DNA of 23,176 nucleotides from HO2-45-28 sp964412115 (GTDB lineage: Bacteria > Patescibacteriota > Minisyncoccia > HO2-45-28). Under the pieces are notes generated by a model. That model was not told where the DNA came from, ran no database searches, and was given only the letters and a program-made list of their open reading frames with translations. Shown piece after piece: positions 15,045-22,309 of this stretch (within the stretch, counting starts at the first letter, position 1; every line of letters starts with the position of its first letter). Location: contig CAYPMM010000013.1 of the NCBI GenBank assembly GCA_964412115.1, forward strand, positions 1 to 23,176, read 5' to 3'. A program made the position numbers and the translations under genes.

Positions 15045-16383
15045 GCTTAATCACCGGGCCCGAGGGCGAGTCTTCAAGCGACCAGCCGAGTTTTTGGATT
15101 TGGGAGCGGATTTTATCGGCTTCGGGCCAATTTTTATTCCGTCTTTCTTTCTCGCGCTTTTCGGCCAGTTTTTTAACCGCGGCCGGAGGGTTTATGGGTT
15201 TTAAAGCCGATAGATTTAAACCTAAAATTTGGTCGGCCCATAAAATATCCGCCAGCGAAAGCCAGCCGAAGTTTTTCCATAAAACAGCGAGGGCTTTTGG
15301 GGTGTTCAGGTCGTCGTTAACAGCCTCAAGGAATTGACGGCGAAAAGTGGACGAACGTTTGGGGAGTTCTGACGCGGATTTTAATTCCAAAACCCGCGCT
15401 CTTATTTTTCCAAGGGCGCTTTCGGCCGCTTCAAAAGATTCCCAGGTAAAATTAAGCTTGGAGCGGTAATGGGCGGTGAGTGCCAGATAACGAAACGATA
15501 GCGGGTCAAAACCGCGCTTTTCCACATCGCGAAGAGTATAAATATTTCCAAGCGACTTTGACATTTTTTTGCCGTCAACAAGCAAGTGTTCGCCCTCAAC
15601 GAAAAACCTCGCGAATTTTTTTCCGGTGGCGCCCTCCGACTGCGCGATTTCATTTTCGTGATGCGGAAACAAAAGGTCTATGCCTCCCGCGTGAATGTCA
15701 AAACTCTCGCCCAAGTACTTCATGCTCATGGCCGAGCACTCAATATGCCACCCCGGCCGCCCATCCAACTTGGACACTCCGTGTCCAAGTTGGAATTTCG
15801 CGGGCCAGGAGGGCTCTCCGGGTTTCGCTTTTTTCCACAAAACAAAGTCCTCGGCGTCTCCTTTCGCGTATTCGTCAACATCAACCCTCGCTCCGATTTT
15901 TATTTGGCGCTTTTGCAGACGGCTTAGACGGCCGTATTTTTTAAACTTTGATATGTCAAAATAAATTGAGCCGTCCGACTCGTAAGCGAATTTCTTCGTC
16001 AAAAGTTTATTTATTAAGGCAACCATTTCTTTAATGTGTTTGGTCGCGCGCGGGTATTCGCGGGCCGGTTTGATGTTTAACTTTTCCAAGTCCCCAAAAA
16101 ACGCCTCTTCATAGGGCTTGACGAACTCAAAAATCGTTTTTCCGGCTTCTTTGGCGTCACGGATTATTTTATCCTCAACATCCGTGATGTTCATGACCAG
16201 CCCGACTTTGAAGCCGGCCATCTCCAGGGTCCGGCGCATAACATCCTCAAAAACATAAGTGCGCAGGTTGCCGATATGGGCGAAATTATAGACAGTCGGC
16301 CCGCAAGCGTATATTTTAACAGCGCCCTTTTTGGCGGGCCTGAAGACCTGGACTTTGCGGGTTAAGAAATTGAATAATTTCAT
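15034..16383 (-). CDS. cysS: Cysteinyl-tRNA synthetase
   Basis: 449 residues from the ATG at 16383, which gives the family N terminus MKLFNFLTRKVQVF; the longer frame to 16449 adds 22 non-conserved residues and overlaps the divergent gene. Class I signatures: YACGPTVYNFAHIGN (Cys27 zinc ligand, HIGN version of HIGH at 36-39), RPGWHIECSAM, FPHHENEIAQSEG (zinc ligands) and KMSKS at 273-277. Between PSW and RPGW, where most CysS proteins have about seven residues with an SPWG motif, this one has fifteen (PAKFQLGHGVSKLDG), encoded by a near-perfect DNA palindrome. The C-terminal anticodon-binding part is present and ends at the GtrA gene's 3' end. It charges tRNA-Cys in the cytoplasm and is normally essential. 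Confidence 0.96.
   Translation of the reverse strand: MKLFNFLTRKVQVFRPAKKGAVKIYACGPTVYNFAHIGNLRTYVFEDVMRRTLEMAGFKVGLVMNITDVEDKIIRDAKEAGKTIFEFVKPYEEAFFGDLEKLNIKPAREYPRATKHIKEMVALINKLLTKKFAYESDGSIYFDISKFKKYGRLSRLQKRQIKIGARVDVDEYAKGDAEDFVLWKKAKPGEPSWPAKFQLGHGVSKLDGRPGWHIECSAMSMKYLGESFDIHAGGIDLLFPHHENEIAQSEGATGKKFARFFVEGEHLLVDGKKMSKSLGNIYTLRDVEKRGFDPLSFRYLALTAHYRSKLNFTWESFEAAESALGKIRARVLELKSASELPKRSSTFRRQFLEAVNDDLNTPKALAVLWKNFGWLSLADILWADQILGLNLSALKPINPPAAVKKLAEKREKERRNKNWPEADKIRSQIQKLGWSLEDSPSGPVIKPIS
15765..15793. repeat. In-frame palindromic element inside cysS
   Basis: Arms CCAACTTGGACAC (15765-15777) and GTGTCCAAGTTGG (15781-15793) are perfect complements around a 3-base loop TCC. The element encodes QLGHGVSKL on the minus strand at a position where the synthetase family is short and conserved, so it looks like an insertion of roughly 24-30 bases that kept the frame. 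Confidence 0.8.
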
Positions 16384-16386
16384 AAA

Positions 16387-16416
16387 TTGTTTAGACGCGG
16401 TTGCCGCAGATATAAT
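16387..16416 (+). promoter_or_regulatory. Promoter in the cysS/S41 divergent region
   Basis: TTGTTT (16387-16392), 18-base spacer, TATAAT (16411-16416), with a second TATAAA at 16422-16427. It reads towards the S41 protease gene at 16448. The complementary strand has TATACT and TATTAT boxes in the same AT-rich 64-base gap that could serve cysS. Confidence 0.5.
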
Positions 16417-16447
16417 AGTAGTATAAAATAAAAAGAAATCGTTTGCC

Positions 16448-17665
16448 ATGAATTTTCGCTTATCTCAAAAAGCCGTTTTAATTTTTGCCGGAGTAGCCGT
16501 CATTTTTGCCTCATTCGGCTTTGGCGTTTATTTCGGCTATGGATCCCGCCCCGAAGTTGAAAAGGTGCTCGCGGTTCTCGGCAAAGAACCGCAAATTTCT
16601 TCAGCAGACGAGCTGGATTTTTCTCCTTTCTGGAAATCGTGGCGCGCAATTGAAGAAAAATATGTTTCATCAGACGGCATTGACCGCGAAAAAATGCTCT
16701 GGGGCTCGATTGAAGGCCTGGCCGCGTCTTTAGGCGACCCCTATACCGTTTTTTTCCCCCCGGTGGAAAGTAAGGCTTTTGAAGACGAAATAAGAGGGGA
16801 TTTTGAAGGCGTGGGCATGGAAATCGGCATGAGAAAAGGGATACTCACGGTTATCGCCCCTCTCAACGGCACTCCGGCGCATAAAGCCGGCGTGAAATCC
16901 GGAGATAGAATAATAAAAATTAACGAGGAGACGGCATCCGAACTTGATTTAAACGAAGCGGTGCAAAAAATACGCGGACCCAAAGGAACGACAGTCACGC
17001 TCACCGTTTTAAGAAACGGAGAAGATTTGGCCCGCGAAATTCCGGTCACCAGAGACACGATTCAGATCCCTTTGATTGACGCCGAAAAACTGTCCGACGG
17101 AATTTTTATAATACGGCTTTACAGTTTTTCCGAGCGTTCGCCCTCGGCTTTCAGATCGGCTCTTCGCGAAATGGCCGAATCGGGAAGCGAGAAATTGATT
17201 TTGGATTTGCGCAATAACCCGGGCGGATTTTTGGAGGCCTCGGTTGACATTGCCAGCTGGTTTTTGCCCGCGGGCAAACCGGTGGTCATAGAGAATTTCG
17301 GCTTGTCCGGCGAAAAAATACACCGTTCAAAAGGATACGGAGTTTTTGGAGGACTTAAAATGGTTGTTCTGGTAAACGGCGGCTCTGCCTCGGCTTCAGA
17401 AATCCTGGCCGGAGCTCTTAAGGATTACGAATTGGCCAAGATAGTCGGCTCAAAAACTTTCGGCAAAGGTTCGGTTCAGGAGCTTGTCGGCATAACTCCG
17501 GATACGTCTCTTAAAATCACGATTTCCAGATGGTTTACGCCCAACGGCCATTCTATTTCCGAAAACGGCCTTGAGCCGGACGTCGCGGTCCCGCCGGCAA
17601 AAGAGGACGACGAGTCGGCTGACCCCCAGCTTGACAAAGCGATAGAAGTATTAAAAAATATGTAA
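16448..17665 (+). CDS. S41-family C-terminal processing peptidase (CtpA/Prc-like)
   Basis: 405 residues. An N-terminal membrane anchor (about 8-28) places the enzyme on the outer face of the membrane. A PDZ domain follows (GDFEGVGMEIG to VTLTVLRNGEDL), then the protease core with LRNNPGGFLEASVDIASWF. The catalytic Ser-Lys dyad is readable: Ser315 in GGSASASEI and Lys340 in GSKTFGKGSVQ, 25 residues apart, with Gln344 four residues further on, the same spacing as Ser430/Lys455/Gln459 of E. coli Prc. These enzymes cleave C-terminal tails of secreted or membrane proteins. The C terminus is a short acidic extension. The start ATG has no Shine-Dalgarno. The bL9 gene follows after 9 bases. Confidence 0.93.
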   Translation: MNFRLSQKAVLIFAGVAVIFASFGFGVYFGYGSRPEVEKVLAVLGKEPQISSADELDFSPFWKSWRAIEEKYVSSDGIDREKMLWGSIEGLAASLGDPYTVFFPPVESKAFEDEIRGDFEGVGMEIGMRKGILTVIAPLNGTPAHKAGVKSGDRIIKINEETASELDLNEAVQKIRGPKGTTVTLTVLRNGEDLAREIPVTRDTIQIPLIDAEKLSDGIFIIRLYSFSERSPSAFRSALREMAESGSEKLILDLRNNPGGFLEASVDIASWFLPAGKPVVIENFGLSGEKIHRSKGYGVFGGLKMVVLVNGGSASASEILAGALKDYELAKIVGSKTFGKGSVQELVGITPDTSLKITISRWFTPNGHSISENGLEPDVAVPPAKEDDESADPQLDKAIEVLKNM

Positions 17666-17674
17666 TAATCAAAA

Positions 17675-18124
17675 ATGAAAGTATTGCTTTTAAAAGACGT
17701 TTTGCATCTGGGACAGGCCGGGGATATTAAAGAGGCGAAAGAGGGGTTCGCCAGAAATTTTTTATTCGCGCGCGGACTGGCCAAGCCGGCCTCCGCCTCC
17801 GCGGTGCTGGAATCCCAAAAACTCAAAAAAGAGCGCGAGGAAAAAAATAAGGCCGTTTTGAGCGCTTTTGAGGAGGCCTTAAACCGGCTAAAAGACATGG
17901 AAATAATTTTGGAAGCCAAAACCAACGAACAAGGCGGGCTTTTCAGGGCGATTAGCGCCAAACAGATCGCTTCGGCCATAAACAAACAAGGGGTTAAAGA
18001 TATAACCGACTCCGATATTTTAATTGAAAATGCGGTTAAAAAAGCCGGAGAACACGAAGTTGAGGCGAGGCGCGGAGATATTTCCGGAAAAATTAAAATT
18101 ACCGTAAAAGCAAAAAATGGCTAA
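17675..18124 (+). CDS. rplI: Large ribosomal subunit protein bL9
   Basis: 149 residues, full length for bL9. The N-terminal rRNA-binding domain (MKVLLLKDVLHLGQAGDIKE, then EGFARNFLFARGLAKPAS) matches the family signature, followed by the long connecting helix (about 45-75) and the C-terminal domain. Several CPR lineages lack bL9, so an intact copy helps place the organism in a branch that retains it. It overlaps the start of pyrG by 8 bases, which suggests coupled translation. Confidence 0.96.
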   Translation: MKVLLLKDVLHLGQAGDIKEAKEGFARNFLFARGLAKPASASAVLESQKLKKEREEKNKAVLSAFEEALNRLKDMEIILEAKTNEQGGLFRAISAKQIASAINKQGVKDITDSDILIENAVKKAGEHEVEARRGDISGKIKITVKAKNG

Positions 18125-19736
18125 ATATATTTTCATAGCCGGCGGAGTGATGTCTGGTATCGGCAAGGGTGTTTCAACGGCGGCAATTGCCGCCATTCTT
18201 AAAAACTGCGGATTTCGCGCGACCTGCATAAAAATAGACCCATATTTAAATATTGACGCCGGCACAATGAATCCGGTGGAACACGGCGAAGTATATGTAA
18301 CCGATGACGGCCTTGAATGCGACCAGGACATCGGCAACTACGAAAGATTTTTGGACGGCAACATGTACCGGCACAATTATATGACATCGGGACAGGTTTA
18401 TCAGGAAGTCATCGGCCGCGAGCGCGCGCTCGGCTACGGCGGAAAATGCGTTGAAACCGTTCCGCACATACCCGAAGAGGTAATTAGCCGGATTGAGTTT
18501 ACGGCTAAAAAAGACAAGGCCGATTTCGTCCTTATAGAAATCGGCGGAACGATAGGCGAATACCAAAATCTTATTTTCTTTGAGGCCGGAAGAATGATGC
18601 GCCTGAAACAGCCCGATAAGGTCATTTTTATAGTCGTAAGCTACCTGCCGGTTCCACATATGATTGGCGAGATGAAAACCAAACCGACCCAGCACGCGGT
18701 CCGCACCCTTAACTCCGCCGGTATTCAGCCGGACATTATAATCGCCCGTTCCGCCTTGCCTTTAGACGTTCCCCGCAAACGGAAAATCGCTTCTTTCTGC
18801 AACATTAAAGAAGAGGACATCATCTCAGCACCTGACGTAAAAAGCATTTACGAAATTCCGGTAAATTTTGAAAGGGGCAAAATCAGTGAAAGAATTCTTG
18901 AAAAATTCGGCATGGCGCGCAAGAAATGCGCGCTTAAAGAATGGTCAAAATTCAACCGCAAGATCCGTCAAAGCCGGAAAGAAATTAAAATAGGCATTAT
19001 CGGAAAATATTTTTCAACCGGCCGTTTTAATTTGGGCGATTCATATATTTCGGTAATTGAAGCGGTCAAACACGCCGCCTGGCGCGATAATCTGAAACCG
19101 GTTATTTCGTGGTTAAACGCCGAAGAATACGAAAAAAATCCGCGAAAACTCGCGGAGCTGGACAAACTTCACGGCGTAATCGTGCCCGGCGGATTCGGAG
19201 ACAGGGGAGTGGAAGGCAAGATAAAAGCCATAGGATATGCCAGAAGAAAAAAAATACCGTTTTTGGGCCTTTGCTACGGCATGCAGCTTGCGGTAATTGA
19301 ATTCGCGCGTTTTGAGGCCAAATTGCGTAGCGCTTCCACCACCGAAATTGATTCCAAAACTCCACATCCGGTCATATCCACGCTTGCCGAACAGGAAAAA
19401 AACATAAATGACGCCAAATACGGCGGAACAATGCGTCTTGGCGCTTACCCCTGCGAGATCAGGGCGGGCACCACAAGCGCCAGAGCTTACGGCGAGAAAA
19501 ACATAGTGGAAAGGCACCGCCACCGCTATGAATTCAACAACGAATATAGGGATAAACTTGAAAAACTGGGGCTCGTTGCCGCGGGCATAAATCCTCAAAG
19601 AAATCTGGTTGAAATAATAGAGCTTAAAAATCACCCGTTTTTCGTCGGCGTCCAGTTTCATCCGGAGTTTAAATCAAGGCCCTTTAAACCGCACCCGCTT
19701 TTTACAGAGTTCATAAAAGCGGCCAGAAAAAGATAA
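18117..19736 (+). CDS. pyrG: CTP synthase
   Basis: 539 residues: N-terminal synthetase domain (KYIFIAGGVMSGIGKGVSTA; DPYLNIDAGTMNPVEHGEVYV) and C-terminal class I glutamine amidotransferase domain with Cys386 (GLCYGMQ) and His515/Glu517 (QFHPEF). It makes CTP from UTP, ATP and glutamine. Metal-binding Glu141 (IEIGGT) is kept, but the following segment, usually GDIES and part of the CTP-inhibitor site in E. coli, reads GEYQN here (Glu148, Tyr149, Gln150), so feedback by CTP may differ. The start ATG lies inside the end of rplI. A hairpin followed by six T residues lies just after the stop and probably ends the protease-rplI-pyrG unit. Confidence 0.96.
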   Translation: MAKYIFIAGGVMSGIGKGVSTAAIAAILKNCGFRATCIKIDPYLNIDAGTMNPVEHGEVYVTDDGLECDQDIGNYERFLDGNMYRHNYMTSGQVYQEVIGRERALGYGGKCVETVPHIPEEVISRIEFTAKKDKADFVLIEIGGTIGEYQNLIFFEAGRMMRLKQPDKVIFIVVSYLPVPHMIGEMKTKPTQHAVRTLNSAGIQPDIIIARSALPLDVPRKRKIASFCNIKEEDIISAPDVKSIYEIPVNFERGKISERILEKFGMARKKCALKEWSKFNRKIRQSRKEIKIGIIGKYFSTGRFNLGDSYISVIEAVKHAAWRDNLKPVISWLNAEEYEKNPRKLAELDKLHGVIVPGGFGDRGVEGKIKAIGYARRKKIPFLGLCYGMQLAVIEFARFEAKLRSASTTEIDSKTPHPVISTLAEQEKNINDAKYGGTMRLGAYPCEIRAGTTSARAYGEKNIVERHRHRYEFNNEYRDKLEKLGLVAAGINPQRNLVEIIELKNHPFFVGVQFHPEFKSRPFKPHPLFTEFIKAARKR

Positions 19737-19739
19737 TAA

Positions 19740-19770
19740 GGGAAATTTCTAAATTTTCCCAAAATTTTTT
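19740..19770 (+). terminator. Rho-independent terminator after pyrG
   Basis: GGGAAATTT-CT-AAATTTTCCC (19740-19760) can fold with a single bulge, followed by AAAA and six T (19765-19770). It begins 4 bases after the pyrG stop and marks the change from the moderate-GC housekeeping block to the AT-rich block. Confidence 0.6.
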
Positions 19771-19784
19771 GTAGATATAACCTT

Positions 19785-20327
19785 ATGACTAATTTTATAG
19801 CAATCTTAGGATTTATAATTGGAATTCTGGGTTTAATTGCAACACTCGTTGGCACATACTTTACCTATATCTCATTTATAAATCCGATAACAAGATTTAA
19901 AAGATATTTAAAAAATCATGAAGATTGGGAAAAATTTTATGGTATTGAAGATCGTTTTTCTTTCTATCGTCACAGAAAATACCCCAATTTTCAGATTATT
20001 ATAGATTGGAGCCAAAAAGTCGCAGAGAATTTCCATGAAGAGTGGATAAACGATGCTCTTTATCCCGATAAAACAAACAATGCCTCCTACTATGTTCGGC
20101 TAGAGGCAAATTCGATGTTGCTTGGAAAAGAGCTGTTTGTTTCTTTGGATGGTCACAGATATTTTGTGCCTGTACCAAGAGTTTTGAGTATAAAAAACGG
20201 CGAAAGACGGTTTTATTATGACAAACAACAAATTCAATTAACAAAAATTATCGGAAAGCACCATTTTGAAAAAGATATTTATGAATTTGCAAAAGAATGC
20301 AAGAAGCCTATAGTGGTCAAAGAATAA
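19785..20327 (+). CDS. Membrane-anchored protein of unknown function
   Basis: 180 residues. A hydrophobic N terminus (about 3-33, GFIIGILGLIATLVGTYFTYISF) forms one membrane anchor, followed by a soluble, aromatic- and charge-rich domain of about 145 residues (KNHEDWEKFYGIEDRFSFYRHRKYP, then EANSMLLGKELFVSLDGHRYFVPVPR). I do not recognise the family. Base composition and codon use are clearly more AT-rich than in the genes to the left. A TATAAC box at 19776-19781 ends 3 bases before the ATG, unusually close, so the true start may be elsewhere. A strong terminator hairpin follows at 20369. Confidence 0.6.
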   Translation: MTNFIAILGFIIGILGLIATLVGTYFTYISFINPITRFKRYLKNHEDWEKFYGIEDRFSFYRHRKYPNFQIIIDWSQKVAENFHEEWINDALYPDKTNNASYYVRLEANSMLLGKELFVSLDGHRYFVPVPRVLSIKNGERRFYYDKQQIQLTKIIGKHHFEKDIYEFAKECKKPIVVKE

Positions 20328-20368
20328 AACTTGATGGCGCTTTGCTAATTCAGAGGCCTTGAAAAACC

Positions 20369-20416
20369 CAAACGCCTAAATGGCGCTCGCCATTTAGGCG
20401 TTTGAGTTGATTTTTT
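20369..20416 (+). terminator. Strong hairpin terminator, 17-bp stem
   Basis: CAAACGCCTAAATGGCG (20369-20385) pairs perfectly with 20388-20404 around a 2-base centre, and six T follow at 20411-20416. The stem is far longer than needed for termination and may be a palindromic mobile or dispersed element recruited as terminator. It ends the gene at 19785. Confidence 0.75.
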
Positions 20417-20425
20417 GCAGGATTT

Positions 20426-20434
20426 TGGTAAAGT
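20426..20434 (+). promoter_or_regulatory. Candidate extended -10 for the gene at 20454
   Basis: TGGTAAAGT fits TGnTAnnnT and lies directly after the terminator T-run, 19 bases before the ATG. Predicted leader is about 13 bases. No clear -35. Confidence 0.3.
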
Positions 20435-20453
20435 TTAGGAATTAAACAAATTT

Positions 20454-21146
20454 ATGGAACATAAACTCGTGGTAGAATTTTTGAACCGCAGAGGTAATTT
20501 TTGGGATTATTTTACATTTTGGCGCCCAAAAATAGTACAGACGATCCCCTTTGAAATGGGCTTTCTTTTTAAAAATATAGGAGAAAACCCAATTAAAGAA
20601 ATGTCTATAAAAAATATTAAATGGCAGCCTGTTGATGGTAAAAATATTTTAAGCACAATAAACAAAAGTTTTAATATAGGCAATTTAAATCCGGACGAGG
20701 AAAGAAAAATATGGGTACAAAAACTTGGAACATATGCACATGGTTTGTGCAGTATAAGTTTCAACTTAGAATTGGCCGATTCTAAAGATGTAGTGAAAAC
20801 ATTTCAAATAGATCCGTTCACAAAGTTACAAGATAACTGTTCTATTAATAGTTGGATTGACTTCTTTTTTATTTTTAGTAAGAGTGAATATGAGCAAGGA
20901 ATTACTAATAAATTTCTTTTGTCACTTACGACCGCGACTGTTGTTATGGCATTCTTTTCATTTGCTCTCACAGCTCTCAGTTTAAATCTTTTGAAAATTC
21001 AGACTCAGCCAATATTACAAGCTCAAGAAAAAAACATGCATGATGCCGAAACTTATTGCACGAATAATCCAGATGGAGAAGTTCCAAAGTCAACGGGCGG
21101 GGCGTTTAAATGTTCCGAGATTTTAGAGATGCTTAATAAGCAATAA
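20454..21146 (+). CDS. Unknown protein with C-terminal membrane helix
   Basis: 230 residues. Residues 1-140 look like a beta-sandwich-type soluble domain (IPFEMGFLFKNIGENPIKEMSI, NIGNLNPDEERKIWV, CSISFNLELADSKDVV), reminiscent of Ig-like/CARDB folds, though this is only a pattern impression. One hydrophobic helix follows at about 155-180 (LLSLTTATVVMAFFSFALTALSLNLL), then a tail of about 45 residues with two Cys (TYCTNNPDGEVP, FKCSEILEML). No family is recognised. It is AT-rich like its neighbours, and the gene at 21163 begins 16 bases after it. The start context AAATTTATGG is shared with the nuclease-like gene. Confidence 0.6.
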   Translation: MEHKLVVEFLNRRGNFWDYFTFWRPKIVQTIPFEMGFLFKNIGENPIKEMSIKNIKWQPVDGKNILSTINKSFNIGNLNPDEERKIWVQKLGTYAHGLCSISFNLELADSKDVVKTFQIDPFTKLQDNCSINSWIDFFFIFSKSEYEQGITNKFLLSLTTATVVMAFFSFALTALSLNLLKIQTQPILQAQEKNMHDAETYCTNNPDGEVPKSTGGAFKCSEILEMLNKQ

Positions 21147-21162
21147 CCTATATATAGAGTTT

Positions 21163-21495
21163 ATGACTATTGATATATTTTTTAACTGGCCACCGGGCAG
21201 TAATTTAGCAAGGATTAGTGTGGGACAGTCCAACTCCAAAGATTTAAATTTTATGTTCGGAATAGGAATAGTACGAAAGAACGAACCAGATAAAATTTAT
21301 TATATGGGGGAAAGATGGATTGCGGCGGAAAAAGTTAATTTAGATTTTTTTGTCAAGAGGGATGATTATGTCGTTATAGAGCGAAAAATTAAAAATTCTG
21401 AAAAAATAGAGACGAGAAACACTTGGGATATAAATAAAGAATGGCCACCAACAGCTATTGGGAATATGTCAACAAATACACCTTGGAATTTTTAA
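21163..21495 (+). CDS. Small unknown protein
   Basis: 110 residues, soluble, no signal peptide. It has a beta-rich look (IDIFFNWPPGSNLARISVG, LNFMFGIGIVRKN) and a Trp-rich, polar C terminus. No family recognised. Its spacing (16 bases after the previous gene, same strand, same AT-rich composition) suggests cotranscription with 20454-21146. A 57-base AT-rich gap without a hairpin separates it from the nuclease-like gene. Confidence 0.5.
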   Translation: MTIDIFFNWPPGSNLARISVGQSNSKDLNFMFGIGIVRKNEPDKIYYMGERWIAAEKVNLDFFVKRDDYVVIERKIKNSEKIETRNTWDINKEWPPTAIGNMSTNTPWNF

Positions 21496-21552
21496 TACTA
21501 ACTAAAAAAGATTAAAAAAACTAGCATTGCAAAAAATTAAAAAAATAAATTT

Positions 21553-22089
21553 ATGGATTCGTTTGAAAAAATCGTTGCGCTATATTTAGAAGATTGTGGT
21601 TATTGGGTAAAACATAATGTTAAGGCGGATATTTCCAAAAAAGATAAAACAAGAATTGGTTTATCCTCTATGCCTAGACCCGAAATAGATTTAGTTGCTT
21701 ATAAGCCAAACAAAAACGAATTGATTTTTGTTGAGGCCAAATCTTATCTGGACTCGCCAGGTGTAAGCTATAAAGATCTGACCGGAAAAGGCAGAGGAGT
21801 AAAACGCTATAAACTTTTTAATAACAAAAAATTTAGAGACATTGTTACAAAACAAATCATTAAAGATTTTAAAAAGGATGGTTTGATTTTTAAAAAAGTT
21901 AAACCCGTTTACGCATTAGCTGTAGGTAAAATTAAAAAAGGAGACGGAAATAAATTACAAAATTATTTTAATAAAAAGGGATGGCGGATATTTACTCCCG
22001 AACAAATAAGTAAATTTTTGAAAGATATGGCAGAAAAGAAATACGAAAATCATCAAGTCGTGATCGCTGCCAAAATGATTCTTAGATGA
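21553..22089 (+). CDS. PD-(D/E)XK-type nuclease-like protein
   Basis: 178 residues. The order Glu5 (SFEKIVALYLEDCGYWV), Asp46 (RPEIDLVAY), Glu61-x-Lys63 (LIFVEAKSY) fits the restriction-endonuclease-like core: an N-terminal helix with Glu, then a beta hairpin carrying D...ExK. The remaining residues are basic (many Lys) and could contact DNA. Standalone members of this fold occur in restriction, defence, repair and Holliday-junction resolution; no methyltransferase or helicase partner is visible here, so the role stays open. It is AT-rich, with start context AAATTTATGG as in the gene at 20454. Fold confidence is moderate; function is inferred from motifs alone. Confidence 0.65.
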   Translation: MDSFEKIVALYLEDCGYWVKHNVKADISKKDKTRIGLSSMPRPEIDLVAYKPNKNELIFVEAKSYLDSPGVSYKDLTGKGRGVKRYKLFNNKKFRDIVTKQIIKDFKKDGLIFKKVKPVYALAVGKIKKGDGNKLQNYFNKKGWRIFTPEQISKFLKDMAEKKYENHQVVIAAKMILR

Positions 22090-22119
22090 ACTTGATGGCC
22101 AACAAAAAATTAAAAATCC

Positions 22120-22144
22120 TCCTTCGCGTAAAGCTACGGAAGGA
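22120..22144. repeat. Intergenic hairpin element H1
   Basis: TCCTTC, one unpaired G, CGTA, loop AAGC, TACG, GAAGGA: ten base pairs with a single bulge, 31 bases after the nuclease-like gene. No T-run follows, so a dispersed palindromic repeat is more likely than a terminator. Confidence 0.5.
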
Positions 22145-22156
22145 CGCAGTAAATTT

Positions 22157-22222
22157 ATGAATAAAAAATCGGCGCCCGGTGATAATAAAAATATTGTATA
22201 TACCCCATATTCGTGCGAATAA
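22157..22222 (+). CDS. Possible 21-codon small ORF
   Basis: ATG to TAA encoding MNKKSAPGDNKNIVYTPYSCE. It is preceded by AAATTT, giving the same AAATTTATG start context as the genes at 20454 and 21553. Length alone gives no support, and no family is recognised; the ORF may be chance. It lies in the 220-base gap 22090-22309, which otherwise holds two hairpins (22120, 22243) and the kinase promoter. Confidence 0.2.
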   Translation: MNKKSAPGDNKNIVYTPYSCE

Positions 22223-22242
22223 GGGAATAGGGATATAGAAAG

Positions 22243-22271
22243 CCTCAGTGCTAAAGCGAAGCTCACTGCGG
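22243..22271. repeat. Intergenic hairpin element H2
   Basis: CC-T-CAGTG pairs with CACTG-C-GG with one T/C mismatch, and an inner AGC-GAA-GCT stem sits in the loop. No T-run follows. Like H1 it looks like a dispersed palindromic element. Confidence 0.45.
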
Positions 22272-22291
22272 GGCGCGGAAAACTTAGAGTG

Positions 22292-22300
22292 TGCTAAAAT
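22292..22300 (+). promoter_or_regulatory. Extended -10 promoter of the P-loop kinase gene
   Basis: TGCTAAAAT matches TGnTAnnnT; the ATG at 22310 lies 9 bases downstream, predicting a leader of about 3 bases or none. Confidence 0.45.
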
Positions 22301-22309
22301 AAATTTATT

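Noticed and set aside
16384..16449. Longer cysS start at 16449 adding 22 residues.
   Set aside because: The extension is not part of the family N terminus, overlaps the divergent S41 gene and covers its promoter. The ATG at 16383 gives the canonical start.
16570..16591. 8-bp inverted repeat GCGGTTCT/AGAACCGC near the start of the S41 gene.
   Set aside because: Short, within coding sequence that is ordinary for the family, and not related to the other palindromes.
20328..22099. 11-base direct repeat AACTTGATGGC just after the stop of the gene at 19785 and at the stop of the nuclease-like gene, as possible insertion ends.
   Set aside because: Many 11-base repeats are expected by chance in 23 kb, and there are no terminal inverted repeats or transposase.
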